Shown here piece after piece: positions 25,099 through 33,034 of a DNA stretch of 61,793 bases. The DNA is from an uncultured Myxococcales bacterium (lineage in GTDB: Bacteria > Myxococcota_A > Polyangia > Polyangiales > Polyangiaceae), in NCBI GenBank assembly GCA_937872925.1, contig CALMUT010000161.1, positions 1-61,793 of the forward strand. Direction: 5' to 3'. Under the pieces are notes generated by a model. It did not search any database and had not been told where the DNA came from. It worked only from the letters and a program-made list of their open reading frames with translations. The translations under genes were made by a program, and so were the position numbers. The stretch's first letter is position 1. Every line of letters begins with the position of its first letter.

Positions 25099-25867
25099 CC
25101 CGGCGCACGTCGTGGTCACCGGGGCGGCGGGCGCCATCGGCGGCGCCCTCGCCCGCGCGCTCTGGCAGCGCTATTCGAACGCAGCGTTCACATTGACCGA
25201 CATCGACGCAGCTGGCGTCGCTGCCTTGGCCAGCGAGCTCGGGGTGCGCGCCGAGGCTCAGGTGTGGGATCTGACGCAGCCGCAGCACCTCGAAAACGCC
25301 GTGCGCGATGTCGAGGCGCGCCACGGCCCCGTCGACCTACTGGTCAACTGCGCGGGCATCATGGAAGTGCGGAACTTCGCCACCACATCGTGGCGAACCG
25401 CGGATCGCGTGCTGACGGTGGATCTGACCAGTCCATTGCGGCTCATGAGCTTGGTGGTTCCGGCCATGGTCGCCCGGGGCAGCGGCTGGGTGATCAACGT
25501 CAGCAGCCTGGCGGGCGTCACGCCCCTGCGCGGTTGCTCGTACTATGGCGCCGCGAAGGCCGGCCTGGCGCATGCCTCGGAAATTGCGCGTATCGAGCTC
25601 GCACCTCACGGCGTACGCGTGCTCACCGTGTATCCGGGCCCGGTGCGATCGGGACTGGAACGTCGCGCACGCGACCAGTTCGCCCGGAGCCGCGCGCGCG
25701 ACTGGATCCCGACAGGCGCCCCGGAGCCTCTGGCACGCGCCATCCTGCGCGCCATGGAGCGCGGCTCGCCGCGCGTAGTGTACCCGCGCATCTACGACGT
25801 GGCGAATCGCGCCCCGCGCATCGCCGGCTTCATCACCGCGCGCATCAGCCCGCAGCCGCGCAGCTAG
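25085..25867 (+). CDS. SDR family oxidoreductase
   Basis: A classical short-chain dehydrogenase of 260 residues. The cofactor motif is VVVTGAAGAIGGALA, the NAG motif is VNCAGIM, the Ser is in INVSSLAG and the catalytic pair is in YYGAAKAGLA. The C-terminus is basic. TTG 25085 is the best start, overlapping the preceding gene by 14 bases; a GTG nine codons later would cut into the first strand. It closes the TetR-controlled operon. The substrate is unknown; the group includes fatty-acyl and steroid dehydrogenases. Confidence 0.9.
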   Translation: MASTDPAHVVVTGAAGAIGGALARALWQRYSNAAFTLTDIDAAGVAALASELGVRAEAQVWDLTQPQHLENAVRDVEARHGPVDLLVNCAGIMEVRNFATTSWRTADRVLTVDLTSPLRLMSLVVPAMVARGSGWVINVSSLAGVTPLRGCSYYGAAKAGLAHASEIARIELAPHGVRVLTVYPGPVRSGLERRARDQFARSRARDWIPTGAPEPLARAILRAMERGSPRVVYPRIYDVANRAPRIAGFITARISPQPRS

Positions 25868-25886
25868 CATTATTGGCGGGCGGGCT

Positions 25887-25914
25887 TTGCCACCGCGCCC
25901 GCCTGGCTTAGCGT
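25887..25914 (+). promoter_or_regulatory. Possible promoter of the spermidine-synthase-like gene
   Basis: TTGCCA at 25887-25892 and TAGCGT at 25909-25914 are 16 bases apart, and ATG 25921 follows 6 bases later. A TAGCGT at a similar distance precedes the rnd start at 1100. The match to consensus is only moderate. Confidence 0.35.
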
Positions 25915-25920
25915 CGGCAG

Positions 25921-28146
25921 ATGCTGGCGCTGCTCACCCTGACCATCTTCCTGAGCTCGGCGCTGCTGTTCGCAGTGCAGCCGATGTTCGCGAAGCTAGT
26001 CTTGCCGCGTTTGGGCGGCTCGCCGGCGGTGTGGAACACCTGCATGCTCTTCTTCCAGAGCGCGCTCTTGGCCGGTTACGCCTACGCGCACGTCGCAACC
26101 CAGCGCATCCGACCGCGGCGGCAACTGCTGGTGCACAGCGCGGTGCTGCTGCTGCCCCTGCTCACGCTGCCGCTGGCGGTGCCCGCATGGTGGACGCCGC
26201 CAGCGTCCGAAAACCCGCTACTGTCCCTGCTCACGCTCTCTGCGGTCAGCGTCGGGTTGCCCTTTTTCGTCGTCAGCACCACCGGGCCCCTGCTGCAGCG
26301 CTGGTTTTCCCTGACCGACCACGCCGACGCGCGCGACCCCTACTTCCTATACGCGGCGAGTAACGCCGGCAGCATGCTAGCGCTGATCGCCTATCCGCTA
26401 GTCCTTGAGCCCCGGCTCACCCTGCAGCAGCAGAGCGCCGCCTGGACCGCCGCCTACGGGGCGTTCGTGGCACTCACCGGAGTGGCAGCGGTATTCGTAT
26501 GGCGCGCGCTGCCCAAAGCCGCCGTAGCGGCGCCAAAAGCTGCCGCCCGGCCGAAGCCGCGCGCCCGGGTACCAGCGTTGCGGCGGCTTTCCTGGCTGGC
26601 GTGGGCCTTCGTGCCCTCGAGCGCGATGCTGGGCGTTACGACGTTCACCACGACGGACATCGCGGCCTTCCCGCTGCTCTGGGTCGTGCCGCTGGCGCTG
26701 TACCTGCTCAGCTTCAGCATGGTGTTCTCGACGCGGATGCGGCCACCTCGCGCCGTGCTCACTCGGGTGCTGCCCGGTGTGGTGCTCCTGGTCGTGGCGC
26801 TGATCCGCATGGGCGCCACAGGGCCCCTGAGCGTGATCTTGCCACTGCATTTGATCGCGTTCTTTTTGATCGCTCTGGTTTGCCACGGCGAGCTCGCCCG
26901 CGATCGCCCCGAACCGGCGCTCTTAACGGACTTCTATTTGACGATGAGCGTCGGCGGCGCTCTAGGCGGCGCGTTCAACGCTATCGTGTCGCCGGCCATT
27001 TTCTGGAATGTCTTGGAGTACCCCCTGGCGCTCTTGCTGGGGCTGGCCTTGTGCCCCCGGCGGCCGGACGCGCTCCCCAATAATCGCAACGATCTGTCGG
27101 TGGGCGCCGTCTTCCTCGGCCTGTGTGTTGCGCTTTCTTTTGGGCTTGCCGGAGCGAGCCAAGGCGGAGACAGCCGCGCGGACTTCTTGGGTGTGTGGCT
27201 GCCTGCCGCTTTGGCCTACTTCACCGTGCGGCGCCCACGCCGTTACTTCTACTGCGTCAGCGCGCTGTGGCTAGCAGGACTGATCGTGCCGGGGCCTGCG
27301 GGCCAGCTCCTGCACAGCGCGCGGGGATTTTTTGGTGTGCATCGTGTGACGCGCGACGCCGCACACAGCCAAAACGTGCTCTTTCATGGCACCACCGCCC
27401 ACGGCCGTCAGCACGTGGATCCGCACACGGGGCGACCGACGCAGCCGCGCGTGGCGCTGACCTACTATCACGCGCAGGGCCCCGCCGGCGACGTGATGCG
27501 CGGCATCTTGGAGCAACACACGCCCGCGAAACTCGCGCTGGTCGGTCTGGGGGCGGGCAGCCTAGCCGCCTACGCGCGCGCAAGCGACACACTGCACTAC
27601 TTCGAGATCGACCCCCTGGTGCAACAGCTGGCCGAGGACCCACGCTACTTCAGCTACGTCAGTGCCGCACGCCAGCGTGGCGCCGCGATTCGGGTGACCC
27701 TCGGGGACGCGCGCATCACCCTGGCCCAGGAGCCCAACGCAACGTACGCGGCCGTGGTGCTCGACGCGTTCAGCAGCGACTCGATCCCGACGCATCTGCT
27801 GACGCGCGAGGCACTCGTGTTGTATCGAACCAAGCTCGCGCCCGGGGGAGTGCTTGTATTTCATCTTTCGAACCGCCACTTGGACGTGCTCTCGGTGGTG
27901 GCGGCCCAAGCACGAGACCAAGAGCTGGCGAGCCTACCCACCGTGGAGAGGACGGCCCCTCCGGCCCCGGGCAGCAGCGCTTCGCCCTGGGCCGTTTTGG
28001 TCGACGAGCGCGCGGTGCTGCGCGCGCTGGTGACGCGCAGCGACTGGCAACCCCTGCCGGCCACGAGCCGCAACGCCTGGACCGACGACCACTCCGACGT
28101 GTGGTCGGTGCTCCGCCTGAGCGACGAAAGCGCGCCGGCGCGCTGA
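25921..28146 (+). CDS. Membrane protein with spermidine-synthase-like domain
   Basis: A 741-residue fusion. The first about 460 residues hold ten or more hydrophobic segments, starting LLTLTIFLSSALLFAVQPMF, with FQSALLAGYAYAHV and YFLYAASNAGSMLALIAYP typical of fused MFS/spermidine synthase proteins. From about residue 535 comes a Rossmann methyltransferase-like domain: ALVGLGAGSLAAYA, HYFEIDPLVQQLA, VTLGDARITL and LDAFSSDSIPTHL. True aminopropyl transfer is not proven in this group and the substrate is unknown. The start is ATG 25921 with no Shine-Dalgarno. Confidence 0.88.
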   Translation: MLALLTLTIFLSSALLFAVQPMFAKLVLPRLGGSPAVWNTCMLFFQSALLAGYAYAHVATQRIRPRRQLLVHSAVLLLPLLTLPLAVPAWWTPPASENPLLSLLTLSAVSVGLPFFVVSTTGPLLQRWFSLTDHADARDPYFLYAASNAGSMLALIAYPLVLEPRLTLQQQSAAWTAAYGAFVALTGVAAVFVWRALPKAAVAAPKAAARPKPRARVPALRRLSWLAWAFVPSSAMLGVTTFTTTDIAAFPLLWVVPLALYLLSFSMVFSTRMRPPRAVLTRVLPGVVLLVVALIRMGATGPLSVILPLHLIAFFLIALVCHGELARDRPEPALLTDFYLTMSVGGALGGAFNAIVSPAIFWNVLEYPLALLLGLALCPRRPDALPNNRNDLSVGAVFLGLCVALSFGLAGASQGGDSRADFLGVWLPAALAYFTVRRPRRYFYCVSALWLAGLIVPGPAGQLLHSARGFFGVHRVTRDAAHSQNVLFHGTTAHGRQHVDPHTGRPTQPRVALTYYHAQGPAGDVMRGILEQHTPAKLALVGLGAGSLAAYARASDTLHYFEIDPLVQQLAEDPRYFSYVSAARQRGAAIRVTLGDARITLAQEPNATYAAVVLDAFSSDSIPTHLLTREALVLYRTKLAPGGVLVFHLSNRHLDVLSVVAAQARDQELASLPTVERTAPPAPGSSASPWAVLVDERAVLRALVTRSDWQPLPATSRNAWTDDHSDVWSVLRLSDESAPAR

Positions 28147-28179
28147 GCCGAAGCCGTGGTGGGCGGCGGGCTCGCGGGA

Positions 28180-28353
28180 GTGGGCGCGACGGAATTACCT
28201 TTCATACAAAGCAGATTTCCGTGCGCTGCGCCGCGTCGGCGGTGTTCCCGGGAGGCGGTGTGGGCCCGGCGGAATTACTTTGCATACAAAGTAGATTTCC
28301 GTGCGCTGCGCCCCCTCGCGGCGGTGTTCCCGGGGGGTGTGGGCGCGGCGGGA
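28180..28353. repeat. 80-bp tandem repeat with embedded hairpin, 2.2 copies
   Basis: Copy one begins at 28180, copy two at 28260 and a truncated third at 28339. Each full unit contains GGAATTAC, then a CATA-looped inverted repeat, then AGATTTCCGTGCGCTGCGCC. In copy two the hairpin core is TACTTTG-CATA-CAAAGTA with outer arms CGGAAT and ATTTCCG. Copy one has changes in the stem. It fills most of the 28147-28443 gap between the spermidine-synthase-like gene and a TetR promoter. The unit is AT-richer in its core than its surroundings. Confidence 0.75.
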
Positions 28354-28406
28354 CGGCCGGCGCCGTGGGGTTTCCCCGAACAAACCGGCAGAGTTGCCGA
28401 AACGCC

Positions 28407-28458
28407 TTGACCATCGTAAGTTGCGTGAATACCATTCACTTTAGTGACTGCCATTCAC
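28407..28458 (+). promoter_or_regulatory. Promoter with tandem operators of a TetR gene
   Basis: TTGACC at 28407-28412 and TACCAT at 28430-28435 are separated by 17 bases; GTG 28444 follows 8 bases after the -10. The 15-mer GTGAATACCATTCAC (28425-28439, perfect arms) overlaps the -10 and a 13-of-15 copy, GTGACTGCCATTCAC, lies at 28444-28458 over the start codon. The two sites are 19 bases apart. This suggests cooperative autorepression and a leaderless mRNA. Confidence 0.75.
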
Positions 28459-29154
28459 GCAGAGGGCCGGCGCAATAGCCGGAAAAAGCAGCGGCGCCAG
28501 GACATGCTGGGGCGTGCGCGGGAGCTGATCGCGTCGGAGGGCATCGAGGCGCTGACCTTGGGCCGGCTCGCCCGGGACTTCGACTTGGTGCCTGCGGCGT
28601 TGTACCGCTACTTCGCCTCTAAAGACGCGCTGATCGCCGAGCTGCAGCGCAGCACCATCGAAGCGCTGCACCCGCGCTTCCGCCAAGCGGTGGCGCAGAC
28701 CGCCGAAGACGAGAGTCCACTCGCGCCCCTGCTGCGTGCGGGGCACTTCTACCTAGCGCTGCCGCAACAGGAGCCCGAGGCGTACGCGCTGATCACTCAG
28801 CTCCTGGGGGATCCGCGGCCACTGGTGCCAGACGACGAAGCTATGCGCACGGCGCCCGCGTTGATGGCGTTTCTCGCAGACGTGGCAGCGCTGATCCGCG
28901 ACGCGCAAGCGCGGGGTGCGCTTGCCGCCGGCAGCGCTTCGCAGCGCGCCTTGATCCTGTGGGCGGCACTGCAGGGCGTGTGTCAGCTCGGCAAGTTGAG
29001 CCGCTTCGACACCACGCGCTTCGACGTGCGCGCCTTGGGCGACACCACGCTCACAACGCTACTCTTGGGCTGGGGTGCCGCGCCCCAAGCGCTGCAATGC
29101 GCATGTGACGCCGTTATCCAGCCCGTCCATGAAGAAACGAGGAAGTCATTATGA
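28444..29154 (+). CDS. TetR family transcriptional regulator
   Basis: A 236-residue repressor with an N-terminal helix-turn-helix (ARELIASEGIEALTLGRLAR, DFDLVPAALYRYFASKDALI) after a basic arm (RRNSRKKQRR). The C-terminal part is a TetR ligand-binding domain. GTG 28444 fits the promoter geometry as a leaderless start; ATG 28504 would remove the basic arm. Its stop overlaps the ATG of the fatty acid hydroxylase gene (ATGA), so regulator and enzyme are made from one transcript. Confidence 0.9.
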   Translation: MTAIHAEGRRNSRKKQRRQDMLGRARELIASEGIEALTLGRLARDFDLVPAALYRYFASKDALIAELQRSTIEALHPRFRQAVAQTAEDESPLAPLLRAGHFYLALPQQEPEAYALITQLLGDPRPLVPDDEAMRTAPALMAFLADVAALIRDAQARGALAAGSASQRALILWAALQGVCQLGKLSRFDTTRFDVRALGDTTLTTLLLGWGAAPQALQCACDAVIQPVHEETRKSL

Positions 29155-29750
29155 TCGTCTCCGCACTCTCTTTTGCAGCCGGCGCTGCCACTTGGAGCCT
29201 GGCCGAATACGCTCTGCATCGTTTCGTCGGCCACGGCCCCCGCGCCAGCAAGCGAAGCGGAAAACGCGGCGTGCTCGACGGTGATTTTGGCTCGGAACAC
29301 CAGGCCCACCACACGGACACCCGCTACTTCACGCCGACCCCACACAAGATCCGCGCTGCCGCGATCGCCGTGCCTGCGCTCGCGGCCGTCAGCTCGCTAT
29401 TCGTTGGCCCCCGCCGTGGCATCTCCTTCGCGCTCGGTTTCGGGGTGGCGTACGCCAGCTACGAGATCATCCATCGCCGCACCCACACCCATGCCCCCAG
29501 GGGTGCGTACTCGCGTTGGACGCGCAAGAACCACTTGGCGCATCACTTCACCAATCCGCATATGAACCACGGAGTGACCAGTCCAGTTTGGGACCATCTC
29601 TTCGGCACCCACCTGCCCCACGCGAAGATCCGCGTGCCGCGCCGACACGCGCCGGACTGGCTTTTGGACCCGGCGGGCCAAGTACGCCCGGAATACTCCG
29701 ACGACTACGAGCTACCCGAACCCGGAGCCCGCACAGTCGCCCAGGCGTGA
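29151..29750 (+). CDS. Fatty acid hydroxylase superfamily protein (first copy)
   Basis: A membrane di-iron oxygenase of 199 residues. The His clusters are in place: EYALHRFVGH, SEHQAHH, HRRTHTH, and HLAHHFTNPHMNHG, with hydrophobic segments around residues 1-20, 68-85 and 90-110. The superfamily covers sterol desaturases, fatty acid and carotenoid hydroxylases, so it likely hydroxylates or desaturates a lipid in the inner membrane. It is coupled to the TetR gene just upstream by a four-base overlap. The exact substrate is unknown. Confidence 0.88.
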   Translation: MIVSALSFAAGAATWSLAEYALHRFVGHGPRASKRSGKRGVLDGDFGSEHQAHHTDTRYFTPTPHKIRAAAIAVPALAAVSSLFVGPRRGISFALGFGVAYASYEIIHRRTHTHAPRGAYSRWTRKNHLAHHFTNPHMNHGVTSPVWDHLFGTHLPHAKIRVPRRHAPDWLLDPAGQVRPEYSDDYELPEPGARTVAQA

Positions 29751-29766
29751 CTAGGCAGTCCGGCAT

Positions 29767-30306
29767 ATGCCAGCACGCTCAAGTAGCCGCAGGGCTGCTG
29801 CGCTGGGCGCAGCTCTCTGGTGTTCGGCGGGGCTAACGGGCTGCCCTGCCCGGCCCGCTGGGCCTGCCAAACCCACTGAAGGCACGCGAGCAAGCGCGCC
29901 CGCTGTCCACCGCTCTCCGACGGCATCAGCACCGAGTGGAGTCCAAGGCGACGCCGCAGCGGACGGCCGCGTCACGGACGACGCGGGCGCGCCCCTCGTC
30001 GTTGACGTGAGCGAGGCGTACTTGCCGGAAGCGGGCACGCCCGCATCCGTGAAGGGCTGCCCGCAGTTTCCCGCGCGGCTCTTCGACTGGCGCGCGGTGC
30101 CGGAGCTTGTCGGCCGCAGCCGCGCCGAAATCCTCAGCTGCTACGGGCAGCCCGACGACAAAAGCGCCGAGCCGTGGCGCTACCGAATGCCGCGCGGCTG
30201 CGCCTACGAAAGGACGGAAATCGAACTGTCCTTCGCCGGCGACAGCGTCGTGCGTGCCCGGGCTCGGAACTTCGTCACAGGACAGCACTGCGACTTCGCG
30301 TTCTAG
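29767..30306 (+). CDS. Lipoprotein with a possible BamE-like domain
   Basis: A signal peptide ends in the lipobox LTGC, followed by a Pro/Ala/Ser-rich spacer of about 70 residues. The C-terminal about 75 residues include LVGRSRAEILSCYGQPDDKS and IELSFAGDSVVRARARNF, which recall the SmpA/BamE/OmlA fold (helix, then a Gly-x-Pro turn, then strands) but with extra Cys residues. The match is by eye and tentative. Its stop overlaps that of greB on the other strand. Confidence 0.75.
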   Translation: MPARSSSRRAAALGAALWCSAGLTGCPARPAGPAKPTEGTRASAPAVHRSPTASAPSGVQGDAAADGRVTDDAGAPLVVDVSEAYLPEAGTPASVKGCPQFPARLFDWRAVPELVGRSRAEILSCYGQPDDKSAEPWRYRMPRGCAYERTEIELSFAGDSVVRARARNFVTGQHCDFAF

Positions 30307-30770
30307 GCGTACTCGATGCTGAGGATCTCGATTTCGATCTCGCCCGCGGGGCGATCCACGACAACGACGTCACCGACTTTCTTCTTCATCAGCGCACGGC
30401 CCAACGGCGACTTGAAGCTGAGCAACTGCTTGTTCGGATCCGCCTCGTCCGGGCCCACGATGGTGTAGCGGCTCTTCTTGCCGTTTTCGTCTTCGACGCT
30501 CACCGTCGCCCCGAAGAAGACGACGTCCTTGTTGCGGCTTTCTTCAGCAACCACCACGGCCGTATCCAAGCGCTTGGTCAAGAAACGGATACGGCGGTCG
30601 ATTTCCCGCAAGCGCTTCTTGCCGTAAATGTACTCGGCGTTTTCGCTGCGATCGCCCTGCGCCGCGGCTTCTTGCACTTCGAGCACGACTTTGGGGCGTT
30701 CCTTGCCGACAAGCTGGTTTAGCTCGTCAGCGATCTTCTTGTGGCCGGCGGGCGTCAGATACGTAGCCAT
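30303..30770 (-). CDS. greB: Transcript cleavage factor GreB
   Basis: A 155-residue factor that inserts into the secondary channel of RNA polymerase and stimulates cleavage of backtracked RNA. The N-terminal coiled coil carries the acidic tip region GDRSENAEYIYGKKRLREID, whose YIYGKKRLREIDRRI form is typical of GreB over GreA. The C-terminal domain includes FFGATVSVED and SPLGRALMKKKVGDVV. Length is normal. Its start, ATG 30770, is divergent from the AsmA-like gene at 30869. Confidence 0.93.
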   Translation of the reverse strand: MATYLTPAGHKKIADELNQLVGKERPKVVLEVQEAAAQGDRSENAEYIYGKKRLREIDRRIRFLTKRLDTAVVVAEESRNKDVVFFGATVSVEDENGKKSRYTIVGPDEADPNKQLLSFKSPLGRALMKKKVGDVVVVDRPAGEIEIEILSIEYA

Positions 30771-30868
30771 GAGAGCGGCGAGAAACTAGCGCGCGCCGCC
30801 AGGTTTTCCCAGCCCCCTGCCGCCAGCATGCCCTGACGCTGCGCCCGAAAAACGGCTACAACGGCGCC

Positions 30869-32341
30869 ATGGCCAGCAGGAAGAAGAAGCTGTTTCTGAT
30901 CTTCGGCGCTTTTTTCGTCGGCGTGGTGGTGTCCGTAGGCATCGCCGCCGCACTGCTGCTTCCCGGGTACCTGAAGGACCGCATCGTGGCCGAGGCTCAG
31001 AAGCGCGGCATCCAGCTGGAGCCCGGCGCGGTCAGCTTCGGCTTCGGCTGGGCCAAGGTCAGCGACGCACGCTTCCGACTGCTGGGCGTGCAGGGTCTGG
31101 TCGGCACCGCCAAGCAGCTTGAGGTCGGCCTGGATTTCCTGGAGCCCAAGAGCGTGCTGGCCACGGACGTGAGCATCGACACGGCAGGCTCCGCGCCGCT
31201 GCTTGCGCTCGAGATTGCCGAATGGGCCAAGAAGTACCCGCGCACCCTCAAGCTTCCCGCGCAAGCGAAAGAGATCGCGTTCACCTGGCGCGAGCGCGTC
31301 GATCAAAAGCCGTGGATCGAGATCGCCGGCGGCGAGGTGGCGCCGCAGGGGGGCGGCGCGGTGTTCCGCGCGGAAGCGGCGACCTTTGCCGGCGCGCCCC
31401 TTGGCAAGATCGGAGCTTCTTGGAGCAGCGACGACGCCGTCGTGGGGCTCGGCTTCGGTGAAGAAGACATCAATCGGGCCCCAGTGAGAATCAGCGTGCA
31501 GCACGCGCTGCCGCAGCCCAAGGCAAAGATCGAGCTAATGCCCGTCAAGGCCGAGCGCCTCGCGGGCCCCCTGGGCGTGAAACTGCCCATCGAGAATGTC
31601 ACCGCCAGCGGCAGCGTCGAGCTCCAGCTTCCCGCGGGTGTTGCCCTCGGCCCCGTGACGGGAACCCTAAGCGTGAAGCTCAAGGGCTACGTACCGCCCC
31701 ACCCGCGGGAGCTCGACGGCATCGTCTTCGGGGACACCACCACTTTCGACACCAAGCTCAGCTTGAACCAGGAGCGCACGCGCATTGACCTGACGGAATC
31801 CAAAGTGGCGGCCGGCGCTTTCAAGCTCTCCGGCAGCGGCAACATCGAGCGCTTCGATAGCCATGCCACCTTGGCGCTCGATCTGACTGGCAACATTGCC
31901 TGCACAACGCTGGCCGGCGCTGCTGCGGAGTCGTACCTGGGACAAGCCCTTGGCAAGTTGGCCAGCGCCCTCGCACGCGCGACTATGAAGGGCGGCGTGG
32001 CCGTGGTGGTCAAGCTGCGCGCCGACTCTCGGGACTTGGAAAACGCCAAAGTGCTGCGCACCATCGGCATTGGCTGCGGGCTCAAACCCCTGCCGATCCC
32101 GGAGATCGAGATCGGCGGATTCAAGCTGCCCACGGAGCTGCCAAAGGACCTGAAGGGGCTGCCGCCGTTGCCCAGCGCATTGCCGCCGCTGCCTAGCGCG
32201 CTGCCCGGCTTCCCTCTGCCCAAGATCCAAGTCGAGACCGGAAAACCCGCGCCGGCCCCAGCCCCCAAGCCCGCGCCGACCCCGGCCCCCAAACCCGCGC
32301 CCACGCCGAAACCGGCGGAAAAGCCGACGGAGGCAAGCTGA
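30869..32341 (+). CDS. AsmA-like periplasmic protein with membrane anchor
   Basis: An N-terminal helix (LFLIFGAFFVGVVVSVGIAA) anchors the protein, with the rest in the periplasm. The long beta-rich body with LKDRIVAEAQKRGIQLEPGA and KQLEVGLDFLEPKSV recalls AsmA/GspN-type lipid-transfer or secretion proteins. Two Cys (GNIACTTLA, GIGCGLKP) flank a short helix. The C-terminus is a Pro-Ala-Lys repeat (APAPKPAPTPAPKPAPTPKP), possibly spanning peptidoglycan. The family call is tentative. It ends 46 bases before the next TetR gene. Confidence 0.72.
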   Translation: MASRKKKLFLIFGAFFVGVVVSVGIAAALLLPGYLKDRIVAEAQKRGIQLEPGAVSFGFGWAKVSDARFRLLGVQGLVGTAKQLEVGLDFLEPKSVLATDVSIDTAGSAPLLALEIAEWAKKYPRTLKLPAQAKEIAFTWRERVDQKPWIEIAGGEVAPQGGGAVFRAEAATFAGAPLGKIGASWSSDDAVVGLGFGEEDINRAPVRISVQHALPQPKAKIELMPVKAERLAGPLGVKLPIENVTASGSVELQLPAGVALGPVTGTLSVKLKGYVPPHPRELDGIVFGDTTTFDTKLSLNQERTRIDLTESKVAAGAFKLSGSGNIERFDSHATLALDLTGNIACTTLAGAAAESYLGQALGKLASALARATMKGGVAVVVKLRADSRDLENAKVLRTIGIGCGLKPLPIPEIEIGGFKLPTELPKDLKGLPPLPSALPPLPSALPGFPLPKIQVETGKPAPAPAPKPAPTPAPKPAPTPKPAEKPTEAS

Positions 32342-32351
32342 CCCTGGACAG

Positions 32352-32395
32352 TTGACACCAAGTCACTGACTTGTTATCACTGACTTAGTGTCAGT
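32352..32395 (+). promoter_or_regulatory. Promoter and operator repeats of a TetR gene
   Basis: TTGACA at 32352-32357, a 17-base spacer, TATCAC at 32375-32380 and GTG 32388 only 7 bases later. ACTGAC-TTAGT-GTCAGT (32379-32395) is an inverted repeat overlapping the -10 and the start codon; TCACTGACTT also occurs twice in direct orientation (32363 and 32377). The layout predicts autorepression and a leaderless transcript. Confidence 0.75.
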
Positions 32396-33020
32396 AATTA
32401 AACAGAGCGTTCCTCGTGCTGAAAAGAAGCTGCTCACCCGCAAGCGGCTGCGGGACGCCGGCCGGCGCCTCTTCGCGGAGCGCGGCTTCGCCGCCACTCA
32501 GGTCGGAGACATCGCGAAAGCGGCCAAGGTCGCCCATGGCACTTTCTACGTGCACTTCGACAACCGAGAGGCGCTCCTCGACGAGCTCCTGGGGGATTTC
32601 AACGCGGCCCTCGTCGCGAAGCTGGAGCGCGTCTGGCAGCCGGGTGCCGCAGACAACCCCCACGCCACGGCGGCGAAGCTTGCCGAGGTCTGCCTCGACC
32701 ACTGGCACCAAGACCGCGGCCTGGTGTTGGCGTTCGCGCAGCGCGCGGGCGTCGACGGCAACATCGAGAGCCTGCGCGACGGCATCAACCCGCAGGTCGC
32801 GGGCATGCTCGCAACGCGCCTGACGCAAGTCGCGAAGCTTGCGGGGCGCACGCTTCCGGACGCTGAGCTGCTGGCGCAAGCGCTACTGGGCATGTGGATG
32901 CGCGTGGGGCTTCAATACCTATTTGGCGGCGTGTCGCGCAAGCGCGCCGTCGAGGTGTTGGCGATGCTCTCCGTTGGCGCCTTGGGCGCCGCACTCTCGA
33001 CTTTGACGAGCCCAACTTGA
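32388..33020 (+). CDS. TetR family transcriptional regulator
   Basis: A 210-residue regulator with a helix-turn-helix at residues about 15-60: LRDAGRRLFAERGFAATQVG, DIAKAAKVAHGTFYVHFDNR. The ligand-binding domain follows. GTG 32388 is supported by the promoter spacing. A radical SAM gene follows 14 bases after its stop on the same strand, so the regulator likely controls it and the coupled membrane-protein gene. Confidence 0.92.
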   Translation: MSVIKQSVPRAEKKLLTRKRLRDAGRRLFAERGFAATQVGDIAKAAKVAHGTFYVHFDNREALLDELLGDFNAALVAKLERVWQPGAADNPHATAAKLAEVCLDHWHQDRGLVLAFAQRAGVDGNIESLRDGINPQVAGMLATRLTQVAKLAGRTLPDAELLAQALLGMWMRVGLQYLFGGVSRKRAVEVLAMLSVGALGAALSTLTSPT

Positions 33021-33034
33021 AAGGACGCAGTCCC

